A stretch of 22,211 nt of DNA from Syntrophaceae bacterium. GTDB taxonomy: Bacteria; Desulfobacterota; SM23-61. The stretch spans positions 3,751 to 25,961 of the forward strand of contig PMCE01000215.1 of the NCBI GenBank assembly GCA_003154025.1. Direction: 5' to 3'. How positions within the stretch are numbered: the stretch's first letter is position 1; each line of letters begins with the position of its first letter. Positions 14,757-22,211 of the stretch are shown piece after piece. A program made the translations under genes and the position numbers. The notes under the pieces were generated by a model, which did not search any database, was not told the origin of the DNA, and saw nothing but the letters and a program-made list of their open reading frames with translations.

Positions 14757-16676
14757 ATGGAACAGATTGAAGTTCGCTTTCCTGACGGAACCGCTCGCCT
14801 TCATCCCAAGGGAACCCCTCTAAGAGATCTTATCCCCCAGAAGGGAGCAGACGACCAACCCGTAGCCGCCAGACTGAACGGCCAGGTTCTGGACCTGCAG
14901 ACTCCCTTGGAAGGGGGAGGGCTGGTGGAATGGATCGGCCTTTCCTCCGAATCAGGGGTGGAGGTTATGCGGCACAGCACGTCCCACGTGATGGCCCAGG
15001 CTGTCCAGAGTCTTTTCCCGGGGGTCAAGGTGACCATCGGACCGGCCATCCGCGAAGGGTTCTACTACGACTTTGACGTGGATCGGCCCTTCTCGCTCGA
15101 AGACCTCCCGCGAATCGAAGGCATGATGAAGGAGATCGTGGACCGAGACCTCCCCATCGTTCGCCGGGTAGTCCCCCGGGAAGAAGCCATCCGGATTTTC
15201 CGCGAGCGGGGGGAGCCCTACAAGGTGGAACTGATCGAAGACCTGCCCGACCCGCAGGTCTCCCTGTATGAGCAGGGTGACTTCATGGACCTCTGCCGCG
15301 GCCCCCACCTTTCCTCCACGGGAAGGATCAAGGCCTTCAAGCTGACCAGTGTGGCCGGAGCCTACTGGAGGGGCGATGAGCGAAACAAGATGCTCCAGAG
15401 GATCTACGGCACCGCTTTTCCCACGGTCGAAGCCCTGGAAAAGCACCTCTTTCTGCTGGAGGAAGCTCGCCGGCGGGACCACCGCAAGCTGGGACGGGAG
15501 CTGGACCTCTTTTCCATCAACGAAGAAGCGGGAGCCGGGCTGGTGCTCTACCACCCCAAAGGCGCACTGCTGCGCACGCTCCTGGAGGACTTCGAAAAGC
15601 GGGAACACCTGAAGAGGGGCTACCAGATCGTCATCGGCCCGCAAATTCTCAAGCTCGACCTCTGGAAACGCTCGGGCCACTACGAGAATTACCGGGACAA
15701 AATGTATTTTACCGAGGTGGAAGGGCAGGAGTACGGAATCAAACCCATGAACTGCCTGGCCCACATGCTGATCTACAAGTCGAAGATCCGCAGCTACCGG
15801 GACCTTCCCCTCCGGTATTTTGAGCTGGGAACCGTGCACCGCCACGAAAAATCGGGGGAGCTCCACGGACTTCTACGGGTCCGGGGATTTACCCAGGATG
15901 ACGCCCACATCCTGTGCACGCCCGACCAGCTCAACGGGGAGATCAAGGCAATCCTCGACTTCGTGGCCGATGTGATGAAGATCTTCGATTTCCCCTATGC
16001 CCTGGAAATCAGCACTCGCCCGGAACAGGGGACCATCGGATCGGACGAGGACTGGGACCGGGCCACCCATGCGCTCCGCTCAGCCCTGGAGGAGTCCAAA
16101 CTTCCCTACCAGATCAATAAGGGGGAGGGAGCTTTTTATGGGCCCAAGATCGATGTAAAGCTGCAGGACGCCCTGAAGCGGGAATGGCAGTGCGCCACCA
16201 TCCAGGTCGATTTTGCCATGCCCGAGCGTTTCGACCTTTCCTACATCGCGGCAGACGGGGAGAAACACCGTCCGGTCATGGTCCACCGGGTGATCCTGGG
16301 GGCCATGGAACGTTTCATCGGGGTCCTGACCGAGCATTTTGCCGGCGCTTTTCCCACCTGGCTGGCCCCGGTACAGGTGATTCTCCTGACGGTAACGGAC
16401 CCGCAGATTCCCTATGCCGAGAAGGTCTATCAACGGCTGATCGGGTCGGGCATCCGCACGGAGAAGGATTTCCGGAACGAAAAGCTGGGGCTGAAGATCC
16501 GGGAGGCGGAGATGCAGAAAATCCCTTACATGGTGGTCATCGGGGATCGGGAGGTCCAGAAGGATTTGATTTCTCCCCGGGCTCGCACCGGAAAAACCCA
16601 GAGCGCCATGAAAGTCGAAGAATTCGTCCAGAAAATTAAAGAAGAATCAAGCATAGGAGGTGAATCGTATCGCTAA
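14757..16676 (+). CDS. thrS: Threonine--tRNA ligase
   Basis: A 639-residue class II synthetase of normal length. An N-terminal TGS domain (about 1-62, [19 protein letters not shown]) precedes the editing domain, which has HSTSH (H73, H77) and CRGPH (C180, H184), used to clear Ser-tRNA(Thr). The catalytic core has [20 protein letters not shown] and [10 protein letters not shown], with the zinc ligands C333, H384 and H510 all in place, and a C-terminal anticodon-binding domain from about 540. It joins threonine to tRNA(Thr) in the cytoplasm. The ATG at 14757 gives the expected TGS start, but its ribosome site is poor. Upstream is a terminator-like hairpin. Its last codons overlap the start of infC, suggesting translational coupling. 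It leads the translation-gene operon. Confidence 0.98.
   Translation: MEQIEVRFPDGTARLHPKGTPLRDLIPQKGADDQPVAARLNGQVLDLQTPLEGGGLVEWIGLSSESGVEVMRHSTSHVMAQAVQSLFPGVKVTIGPAIREGFYYDFDVDRPFSLEDLPRIEGMMKEIVDRDLPIVRRVVPREEAIRIFRERGEPYKVELIEDLPDPQVSLYEQGDFMDLCRGPHLSSTGRIKAFKLTSVAGAYWRGDERNKMLQRIYGTAFPTVEALEKHLFLLEEARRRDHRKLGRELDLFSINEEAGAGLVLYHPKGALLRTLLEDFEKREHLKRGYQIVIGPQILKLDLWKRSGHYENYRDKMYFTEVEGQEYGIKPMNCLAHMLIYKSKIRSYRDLPLRYFELGTVHRHEKSGELHGLLRVRGFTQDDAHILCTPDQLNGEIKAILDFVADVMKIFDFPYALEISTRPEQGTIGSDEDWDRATHALRSALEESKLPYQINKGEGAFYGPKIDVKLQDALKREWQCATIQVDFAMPERFDLSYIAADGEKHRPVMVHRVILGAMERFIGVLTEHFAGAFPTWLAPVQVILLTVTDPQIPYAEKVYQRLIGSGIRTEKDFRNEKLGLKIREAEMQKIPYMVVIGDREVQKDLISPRARTGKTQSAMKVEEFVQKIKEESSIGGESYR
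16655..16671 (+). promoter_or_regulatory. infC Shine-Dalgarno with AUC start codon
   Basis: AGGAGGTG at 16655-16662 is the best ribosome-binding sequence in the window. The GTG at 16660 overlaps it and cannot use it. ATC at 16669-16671 sits eight bases after AGGAGG, at ideal spacing, and starts the protein exactly where IF3 proteins usually begin (AKE...). Non-AUG starts of the AUU/AUC kind are known for infC and allow IF3 to repress its own translation. Confidence 0.7.
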
Positions 16677-17181
16677 GGAAACAGTGGGCATCAATTGGGG
16701 CATCCGCGCCCCGGAGGTTCGGGTCATTAGTGCGGACGGGCAGCAGGTGGGGGTTCTGCCCCTCAAGGAGGCGGTGAAACTCGCCGAGGAACAGGGGTTG
16801 GACCTGGTGGAGGTGGCGGCTAACGCGACCCCCCCGGTCTGCCGGGTCATGAATTACGGCAAGTACAAATACCAGCAGAGCAAGCGGACCCACGACGCTC
16901 GAAAGAACCAGACCGTCATCCAGGTAAAGGAGCTGAAATTGCGGCCCCGGACCGAGGAACATGATTTTGAGTTCAAGCTTCGCCACGCCAAGCGGTTCCT
17001 GGAAGAGGGCAACAAGGTCAAGCTCTCCGTTCTCTTCCGCGGAAGAGAGATGGCCTATCCGGAATTCGGGACCAAAATCATCAACCGCTTCATCGAAGAG
17101 GTCAAGGATCTGGTGGTGGTAGAGCAGCATCCCCGGCTGGAAGGGAGGAACATGGTCGCCATCCTCGCTCCCAAGGGCTGA
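16669..17181 (+). CDS. infC: Translation initiation factor IF-3
   Basis: From the AUC at 16669 the protein has 170 residues. The N-domain reads [30 protein letters not shown] and [28 protein letters not shown], and the C-domain [25 protein letters not shown] and [13 protein letters not shown], all diagnostic of IF3. The factor binds the 30S subunit, blocks premature 50S joining and rejects non-AUG start codons. The in-frame GTG 16660 would overlap the Shine-Dalgarno, so I prefer the AUC, in line with the AUU start of E. coli infC, which gives negative autoregulation. The start lies inside the end of thrS (TAA at 16674-16676). rpmI, rplT and pheST follow in the order seen in many Proteobacteria. 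Confidence 0.95.
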   Translation: MAKETVGINWGIRAPEVRVISADGQQVGVLPLKEAVKLAEEQGLDLVEVAANATPPVCRVMNYGKYKYQQSKRTHDARKNQTVIQVKELKLRPRTEEHDFEFKLRHAKRFLEEGNKVKLSVLFRGREMAYPEFGTKIINRFIEEVKDLVVVEQHPRLEGRNMVAILAPKG

Positions 17182-17214
17182 ATCTCCGGCGGGCGATTCT
17201 TCTGCATTCCTTAA

Positions 17215-17252
17215 TGTTTGAAACCATAGTGTTCTTCAAACAGGCTTTTTTT
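17215..17252 (+). terminator. Hairpin with T-run between infC and rpmI (possible attenuator)
   Basis: TGTTTGAA (17215-17222) pairs perfectly with TTCAAACA (17235-17242) over a 12-base loop. Seven T residues follow at 17246-17252, three bases after the stem. The stem is AT-rich and the gap to the T-run is longer than ideal, so termination may be partial. Its place before the L35-L20 genes fits attenuation or L20-responsive control, but neither is shown. Confidence 0.5.
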
Positions 17253-17290
17253 CGCTTAAAGTATTTTTTTATAAAATAAGGGGTAATTTT

Positions 17291-17485
17291 ATGAAATTAA
17301 AGACAAATCGTGGCGCAGCAAAAAGATTTAAGAAGACTGGGACCGGCAAGGTCAAACGTTCCAAGGCCTATGGCAGTCATCTTATGTCCAGCAAGACCAC
17401 CAAGAGGAAGAGGAGGTTGCGCAAGAACGTCGTCGTGGACAAGCGCGATACTCGAAACGTGAAGCGACTGCTCCCATATATGTAG
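17291..17485 (+). CDS. rpmI: Large ribosomal subunit protein bL35
   Basis: A 64-residue, very basic protein beginning [26 protein letters not shown] and continuing [19 protein letters not shown], the standard bL35 sequence and length. The ATG is preceded by AAGGGG at about eight bases. It belongs to the infC-rpmI-rplT set; in E. coli L20 represses translation of rpmI and rplT through RNA structure upstream of rpmI. Here a hairpin with a T-run lies in the 109-base gap upstream, and a 106-base spacer separates rpmI from rplT. Confidence 0.97.
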   Translation: MKLKTNRGAAKRFKKTGTGKVKRSKAYGSHLMSSKTTKRKRRLRKNVVVDKRDTRNVKRLLPYM

Positions 17486-17542
17486 AGCGTTTTCATTTAT
17501 TGGACGCGAATGGGCGCAGCTAGGAAATAAGACCGATAAACC

Positions 17543-17554
17543 CTACGCGCGTAG
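17543..17554. repeat. 12-bp perfect palindrome in the rpmI-rplT spacer
   Basis: CTACGCGCGTAG reads identically on both strands and lies in the middle of the 106-base gap between rpmI and rplT. It could be the tip of an RNA structure or a protein site; no function is evident from sequence. Confidence 0.4.
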
Positions 17555-17591
17555 TGTTGTGGCGAAAATGATGGATGAGGAGTAACGAAAA

Positions 17592-17948
17592 ATGCCCAGA
17601 GCCAGTAAAAGTGTAAAGACCCGTGCCAGAAGGAAAAAAGTCCTGGATGCGGCCAAGGGGTACCGCGGGTCCCGGCGTCGTCTGTACCGAATTGCCGCTG
17701 ATACCGTCGACCGGGGCCGAAAGTTTGCGTACCGGGACCGCAAGGCCAAGAAACGAACCTTCCGGGCCCTTTGGATCACCCGCATTAATGCCGCGGTTCG
17801 CTCTCATGACTTCACCTACAGTAAGCTCATTTCGGGGCTGGCCAAGGCCAAGGTGGAGATCGACCGCAAGATGCTGGCCGAGGTGGCCTTCAGCGACCCG
17901 GTCGGGTTTTCCAAAATCGTGGAGATCGCCAAAGGGCAGTTGGCATGA
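17592..17948 (+). CDS. rplT: Large ribosomal subunit protein bL20
   Basis: A 118-residue basic protein of the usual length for bL20, beginning MPRASKSVKTRARRKKVLDAAKGYRGSRRRLYR. RDRKAKKRTFRALWITRINAAVR follows, the conserved segment that contacts 23S rRNA. It assembles early in the 50S subunit and in several bacteria also controls its own operon. GAGGAG lies about ten bases before the ATG. Its stop overlaps the pheS start by four bases (ATGA), so pheS translation is probably coupled to it, and there is no room for a pheM-like leader peptide between them. Confidence 0.98.
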   Translation: MPRASKSVKTRARRKKVLDAAKGYRGSRRRLYRIAADTVDRGRKFAYRDRKAKKRTFRALWITRINAAVRSHDFTYSKLISGLAKAKVEIDRKMLAEVAFSDPVGFSKIVEIAKGQLA

Positions 17949-18979
17949 CGGATGGGTTGAAAATCCAGGCGGATCTCAGCCGGCTGGAAGAAGACGGCCG
18001 AAAAGAGCTGTACGCGGCGGTAGACGAAGTCCAACTCCAGGCCGTACGCATCAAGTACCTGGGCCGGAAAGGGCTTTTGACCCAACTCCTTCGGGAGATG
18101 GGAAAGCTGCCCGCGGATCAGCGTCCGGCCGTGGGCCAGAGGGCCAATGAGATCAAGGCCGGGCTGGAGGAAGCGGCGGAGAAGGCCCTGGAAAAGGGAC
18201 GCTCCCGGCAGAAAGTCGAGAGCCTGTCCAAGGACCGGGTAGATTTCACCCTTCCGGGGCGAAAACCTCCGTTGGGGGGCAAGCACCTCATCACCCAGGT
18301 TACCGAGGAGATTGAAGCCATCTTCGAGCATCTGGGGTTTGAGGTCTCCGAGGGGCCGGAGGCGGAACTGGATTACTACAACTTTGAGGCCCTCAATTTT
18401 CCCAAGGACCATCCGGCCAGGGACATGCAGGACACTTTCTATTTTTCCCCCAACATGGTCCTGCGCACGCACACCTCCCCCGTTCAGGTCCGGGTCATGG
18501 AGAACCGAAAACCTCCCCTGAGAGTCATTGCTCCGGGGAAGGTGTACCGGCACGATTCCGACCCCACCCACAGCCCCATGTTCCACCAGGTCGAAGGCTT
18601 CGTCGTCGACCACCGGGTTACCTTTGCCGACCTGAAAGGAACGTTGGAATTCTTCGTCCACCAGTTGTACGGCCGCGATGTGCAGATGCGCTTCCGTCCC
18701 AGCTTTTTTCCCTTCACCGAGCCGAGCGCCGAGGTGGATATCCAGTGCGTTATCTGCCGGGGGGAAGGGTGCGCGGTCTGCAAAAGAAGCGGGTGGCTGG
18801 AAATTCTGGGGTCGGGAATGATCGACCCGGAGGTCTTCCGTTTCGTCGGGTACGATCCGGAAGTGTACTCGGGCTATGCTTTCGGCCTGGGCGTGGAGCG
18901 AATCGCCATGCTCCGGGTGGGACTTAACGACATTCGCCTCCTCTATGAAAATAATGTTCAGTTTTTGAAACAGTTCTAG
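17945..18979 (+). CDS. pheS: Phenylalanine--tRNA ligase alpha subunit
   Basis: A 344-residue alpha subunit. The first about 85 residues form the tRNA-binding coiled coil (KYLGRKGLLTQLLREMGKLP). The class II catalytic domain follows with HSPMFHQVEGF at about 209, RPSFFPFTEPSAEVDI and the closing GLGVERIAMLRVGLNDIR near 314. A cysteine cluster (C268, C271, C276, C279), often seen in bacterial PheS, lies before GWLEILGSGM. With PheT it forms an (alpha-beta)2 enzyme that charges tRNA(Phe). It overlaps rplT by four bases and precedes pheT by 34 bases. Confidence 0.98.
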   Translation: MTDGLKIQADLSRLEEDGRKELYAAVDEVQLQAVRIKYLGRKGLLTQLLREMGKLPADQRPAVGQRANEIKAGLEEAAEKALEKGRSRQKVESLSKDRVDFTLPGRKPPLGGKHLITQVTEEIEAIFEHLGFEVSEGPEAELDYYNFEALNFPKDHPARDMQDTFYFSPNMVLRTHTSPVQVRVMENRKPPLRVIAPGKVYRHDSDPTHSPMFHQVEGFVVDHRVTFADLKGTLEFFVHQLYGRDVQMRFRPSFFPFTEPSAEVDIQCVICRGEGCAVCKRSGWLEILGSGMIDPEVFRFVGYDPEVYSGYAFGLGVERIAMLRVGLNDIRLLYENNVQFLKQF

Positions 18980-19013
18980 GAGCGTAAGACTTTTCACTGG
19001 AAGCAGACGGATT

Positions 19014-21419
19014 ATGAAGATCAGTTTAGAGTGGTTGAAAGACTATGTGGAAGTAGTTCTGCCTCCGGCTGAGCTGGCCGACCTTTTGACCCATTCGGGG
19101 TTGGAAGTGGAAAGCCTGAACGAAGGGAAGCCCGCTTTTCGCGGAGTAATCGTGGCCCGGTTGGATTCTTTCCGCCCCCTGCCGCAGAGCGACCATCTTT
19201 CCCTCTGCTCGGTCCATGACGGGAAGAGGGAATACTCGGTCGTCTGCGGGGCCCCCAATCTGAAGGCCGGACAACAAGTGGCCCTGGCCCTCGAAGGAGC
19301 CGTTCTCCCGGGCGGGGTGAAGATCGGCAAGACCCATTTTCAGGGAGTGGTCTCCGAAGGCATGCTCTGCTCGGAGAAGGAACTGGGTTTGAGCGAGGAG
19401 GGATCGGGCATTCTATTCCTGGACGGGAAAGCATCGATAGGGCTTCCCCTGGACCAGGCGCTTACCCTGGAAGACTGGATCTTCGACGTCAACATCACCC
19501 CCAACCGCTCCGATTGCCTATGCATCCTGGGGATCGCCCGGGAAGTGGCGGCTCTGACCGGCAAACCTCTGCAATTCCCGTCGGAGGAGAAAGTCGAAAA
19601 AGATCCGCCCGCTGAAAGCTTAACCTCCGTGCGGATCGACAGAGCCGACTTGTGCCCCCGATACGTGGCTAAGCTCATCCTGGGAGTCCAGATCGGGCCT
19701 TCCCCCTTCTGGATGCGCCGGCGTTTGGAGGCCAGCGGAGTCCGGGCCATCAACAACATCGTGGACGTAACCAACTACGTCATGCTGGAGATGGGCCAGC
19801 CTCTGCATGCTTTCGACTTCAACCGCCTGGAGGAAAAACGGATCGTGGTGCGCACCGCTCCTCCGGGAACCACCTTCACGACTCTCGACGGGACAGACCG
19901 GAGAATGTCCGGGGGCGCCCTGATGATCTGCGACGGAAAGAGGCCGGTGGCCCTGGCCGGGATCATGGGCGGCCAGAATTCCGAGGTGGAACCCGGCACG
20001 ACCGATATCCTCCTGGAGAGCGCCTATTTCGACCCCATGGGAATCCGGCGGACCTCCAAGCAGCTGGGCTTGAGCACCGAAGCTTCCATCCGCTTCGAAC
20101 GGGGCATCGACCCCAACGGATCGCTCAGGGCGGCGGAGCGGGCCGCTTTTTTGATGAGGGCCCTCGGCGGAGGAATCGTGGCCCGGGGGGCTGTGGATGC
20201 CTATCCCCGGAAGATAGACCCCCTCAAGATCTCCTTGCGCTTTCCCCGGGTGAACCACATCCTGGGAACTTCCATCGGCCCAAAGGAGATCCAGGGCTAC
20301 CTTGAAAGTCTTCATTTGGAAGTCCGGGAGAGCGGCCCGGACTCCTTTCAGGTCACCGCGCCGACCTACCGGGTCGACCTGACCCGGGAGATCGACCTGG
20401 TCGAAGAAGTCGCTCGGCTCCATGGTTTTCACCGCATCCCCGTGACGCTCCCTTCGGGAAGGGTCGCTCCGGTGAGCAAGACCCCGATGCAGAAGGGGAT
20501 CGAGCGGGCCAGAAGGATCCTGACCGGTTTCGGGTTCTGGGAAGTCATCACCTACAGCTTTATCTCTACCCAGGTCCTGCAGGATTTGAAGATTTCTCCG
20601 GAAGACAAGAAGGCCAAGCCTTTTCGGATTCAGAACCCGCTCAGCGAGGATCAGGCGGTCATGCGCACCACCCTGCTCCCGGGTCTTCTCTACACCGCCC
20701 GGAACAATATCCACCGGCAGAATTTGGACCTGAAGCTCTTCGAACTGGGACGGGTCTTCTTTCCCCGGAAGGCGGAGGAGCTTCCGGAGGAGGTGGAGAA
20801 CCTTGGTGGAATCCTTTCCGGTTTGAGGGAGGAAGAATCCTGGGCCAAGGGGAAAGCGGAGTGCGATTTTTTCGACCTCAAAGGGACTTTGGAAGGCCTT
20901 TTCGAAGGCCTTGGGGTCGCCGGGGTCCAGTTTCTCCCCGACCCGCAGATCCCGTTTTTGCACCCCGGGAGAGCTGGCCGAGTTTGTGTAGGGGGAGAAG
21001 AGATTGGCATCATGGGAGAAATCAATCCGGGCGTACGGGAACTCTTCGACCTGCGGGAGAAGGTATTTTTCTTTGAGCTGAACTTCCAGAAGATCGTCGC
21101 GAGGATGACCGAGCGGCGGACTTTCACTGCTCTTCCCCGATACCCGGCGGTGACGCGGGATTTGGCCGTGATGGTAGGTGAAGCGGTAGCTGCGGGGGAT
21201 CTTCTTAAGACCCTTTGGAAGGCCAACGAAGGATGGATCAAGGAGATTCGCCTCTTCGATCTCTACCAGGGGAATCCGGTTCCAGCCGGCAAGAAGAGCC
21301 TGGCCTTCCGCCTGGTTTACCAGAAGGAAGACCGGACCCTGACCGATCGAGAGGTGAACGAGTTTCATCAGAAGCTGGTGGAACTTCTGGCCCGAGAATA
21401 CCAGGGCGCGCTTCGTTAA
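19014..21419 (+). CDS. pheT: Phenylalanine--tRNA ligase beta subunit
   Basis: An 801-residue beta subunit of full length. It starts MKISLEWLKDYVEV, then has an OB-fold tRNA-binding domain (about 40-150), a B3/B4 editing domain (about 212-380; NIVDVTNYVMLEMGQPLHAFD), a B5 domain (about 404-472) and a catalytic-like module. It ends with the FDX-ACB anticodon-binding domain (about 707-800, starting YPAVTRDLAVM). The editing domain removes mischarged tyrosine. The gene follows pheS with a short spacer and a weak ribosome site, and ihfA follows after 49 bases, as in E. coli. Confidence 0.98.
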   Translation: MKISLEWLKDYVEVVLPPAELADLLTHSGLEVESLNEGKPAFRGVIVARLDSFRPLPQSDHLSLCSVHDGKREYSVVCGAPNLKAGQQVALALEGAVLPGGVKIGKTHFQGVVSEGMLCSEKELGLSEEGSGILFLDGKASIGLPLDQALTLEDWIFDVNITPNRSDCLCILGIAREVAALTGKPLQFPSEEKVEKDPPAESLTSVRIDRADLCPRYVAKLILGVQIGPSPFWMRRRLEASGVRAINNIVDVTNYVMLEMGQPLHAFDFNRLEEKRIVVRTAPPGTTFTTLDGTDRRMSGGALMICDGKRPVALAGIMGGQNSEVEPGTTDILLESAYFDPMGIRRTSKQLGLSTEASIRFERGIDPNGSLRAAERAAFLMRALGGGIVARGAVDAYPRKIDPLKISLRFPRVNHILGTSIGPKEIQGYLESLHLEVRESGPDSFQVTAPTYRVDLTREIDLVEEVARLHGFHRIPVTLPSGRVAPVSKTPMQKGIERARRILTGFGFWEVITYSFISTQVLQDLKISPEDKKAKPFRIQNPLSEDQAVMRTTLLPGLLYTARNNIHRQNLDLKLFELGRVFFPRKAEELPEEVENLGGILSGLREEESWAKGKAECDFFDLKGTLEGLFEGLGVAGVQFLPDPQIPFLHPGRAGRVCVGGEEIGIMGEINPGVRELFDLREKVFFFELNFQKIVARMTERRTFTALPRYPAVTRDLAVMVGEAVAAGDLLKTLWKANEGWIKEIRLFDLYQGNPVPAGKKSLAFRLVYQKEDRTLTDREVNEFHQKLVELLAREYQGALR

Positions 21420-21468
21420 AACGAACAAAAGACGTTCCAGATTTACAAGATAAAAGGAGGGGAAGATC

Positions 21469-21777
21469 ATGACCAAAGCGGATCTCGTAGAAACGATCTA
21501 TGAAAAAATTGGTTTCTCCCGCAAGGAATCAGCCGAGATCGTGGACTTGGTTTTCGACCTCATGAAAGAGACCCTGGAGAGCGGGCAGAAGATCAAGATC
21601 TCCGGTTTCGGAAACTTTCTCGTGCGCCAGAAACGCTCCCGGAAGGGAAGGAATCCCCAGACGGGAAGTGAGATCCAGATAACGGCCCGCCGGGTCCTGA
21701 CTTTTAAACCCAGTCAGGTCCTGAGAAAGGCCCTGAACGCCGAGCCCGCTCCACCTTCTGCCCCCAGTCCCGCGTAA
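21469..21777 (+). CDS. ihfA: Integration host factor subunit alpha
   Basis: A 102-residue HU/IHF-family protein: MTKADLVETIYEKIGFSRKES, then KIKISGFGNFLVRQKRSRKGRNPQTG, where the NP proline in the beta arm inserts into the minor groove and bends DNA, and ITARRVLTFKPSQVLRKALN. A short Pro/Ser/Ala tail ends it. Placement directly after pheT is the hallmark of ihfA as opposed to ihfB or HU. IHF bends DNA at specific sites and helps sigma-54 transcription, recombination and replication. AAGGAGGGG lies before the ATG, the strongest canonical ribosome site in the operon apart from infC's, so high production from a long transcript is likely. Confidence 0.94.
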   Translation: MTKADLVETIYEKIGFSRKESAEIVDLVFDLMKETLESGQKIKISGFGNFLVRQKRSRKGRNPQTGSEIQITARRVLTFKPSQVLRKALNAEPAPPSAPSPA

Positions 21778-21821
21778 ACGGGATTAGTAGGCCCGCAACG
21801 GGATAAAAGGGATGGAATGCC

Positions 21822-22187
21822 ATGGAGAAGAAATCCGATCTTTCCATTCCGGAAAAGCTTTACTACAAAATCGGAGAGGTCAGCCAGATCACCGGGGTTG
21901 AGCCGTACGTGTTACGTTACTGGGAGTCTGAATTCAAGATCATCAACCCGGGGCGGACCAACTCCAAGCAGCGGTTGTACCGGAAAAGGGACCTGGAGTT
22001 GATCCTGGAGGTGAAGCAACTCCTCTACAAGGAAAAATTTACCATTGCGGGAGCCAAGAAAAGACTGCAGGAGGTCAAGGGCCTGCGGGAGAAGCAGTTG
22101 AAATTGGAGCTGCCCGATAGGCGGTACCATGAGTGGCTCCTCCGGGTCAAGAAAGAGCTGCAGGAACTTCAAGGGCTCCTCCGCTAA
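21822..22187 (+). CDS. MerR-family transcriptional regulator
   Basis: A 121-residue protein with a MerR-type winged helix: YYKIGEVSQITGVEPYVLRYWESEF at about 14-38, then a wing containing NSKQRLYRKRDLELI. The C-terminal part is a charged helix (about 65-121) suited to dimerisation, with no cysteine-rich or ligand-binding domain, so it is not a metal sensor of the classical kind. Small MerR proteins next to ihfA are common in Deltaproteobacteria; their targets are generally unknown. It follows ihfA by 44 bases and probably shares its transcript. GGGATGGAA lies just before the ATG. Confidence 0.9.
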   Translation: MEKKSDLSIPEKLYYKIGEVSQITGVEPYVLRYWESEFKIINPGRTNSKQRLYRKRDLELILEVKQLLYKEKFTIAGAKKRLQEVKGLREKQLKLELPDRRYHEWLLRVKKELQELQGLLR

Positions 22188-22190
22188 ATG

Positions 22191-22211
22191 CCAGAATACA
22201 GAATTCAGAAG
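22191..22211 (+). repeat. 7-base-period repeat at the window end (continues beyond)
   Basis: Three heptads, CCAGAAT, ACAGAAT and TCAGAAG, run to the last base. CCAGAAT is identical to units at 6101-6107 and, inverted, at 8381-8387. The array is cut by the window edge. Confidence 0.55.

Noticed and set aside
17246..17275. TATAAA at 17270-17275 as an rpmI promoter
   Set aside because: The -35 position is only a T-run, and transcription would start at about 17282, inside the rpmI ribosome site.
19620..21476. A 618-codon minus-strand open frame opposite pheT
   Set aside because: pheT is unambiguous on the + strand; the antisense frame has no domain and is a composition effect of GC-rich codons.
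1..22211. CRISPR arrays, transposase genes and prophage genes
   Set aside because: No regularly spaced identical direct repeats with unique spacers and no transposase, integrase or phage structural protein were seen in any frame.

Overview
The window looks like chromosomal DNA (GC roughly in the upper 50s per cent) from a Desulfobacterota/Deltaproteobacteria-type Gram-negative bacterium. The reasons are the thrS-infC-rpmI-rplT-pheS-pheT-ihfA-merR gene order, an IHF alpha subunit, a MutL of the endonuclease type (not the E. coli MutH-dependent type), and many outer-membrane-type lipoproteins. This is inferred from gene content only; no database was searched. All recognised protein genes and the single tRNA lie on the + strand.

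Layout. (1) 1-4037: the end of a surface-polysaccharide cluster, with the C-terminal part of a polyprenyl-phosphate sugar-1-phosphate transferase, a Wzx-like flippase and two GT2 glycosyltransferases. A 494-base stretch without a convincing gene separates the first two. (2) 4322-7125: mutL and miaA. (3) 7464-13878: seven consecutive exported proteins, at least four of them probable lipoproteins: LPP20-like, TPR+SLH, FlgT-N-like, GNA1162/DUF799, CsgG plus a FlgT_C-like domain, PEGA and FecR. (4) 13898-14437: a CDP-alcohol phosphatidyltransferase (PgsA-like). (5) 14517-14720: promoter, tRNA-Val(GAC) and a strong intrinsic terminator-like hairpin. (6) 14757-22187: thrS, infC, rpmI, rplT, pheS, pheT, ihfA and a MerR-family regulator.

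The most unusual region is the envelope cluster. It has the domain types that make up flagellar FlgT (an LPP20-like N domain, a CsgG/TolB-N-like middle, a small beta C domain), but spreads them over separate proteins and adds peptidoglycan-binding-type (SLH), PEGA and FecR proteins. No flagellar gene or curli subunit is visible. I read it as a candidate uncharacterised periplasm/outer-membrane assembly.

Other points: infC probably starts at a non-canonical AUC codon under a perfect Shine-Dalgarno. The hairpin between tRNA-Val and thrS leaves very little room for a separate thrS promoter, so it may act as an attenuator. Several intergenic gaps hold degenerate tandem repeats with an exact 7-base period, and the unit CCAGAAT recurs in three separate gaps. 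A symmetric 62-bp imperfect palindrome lies before the FecR gene.
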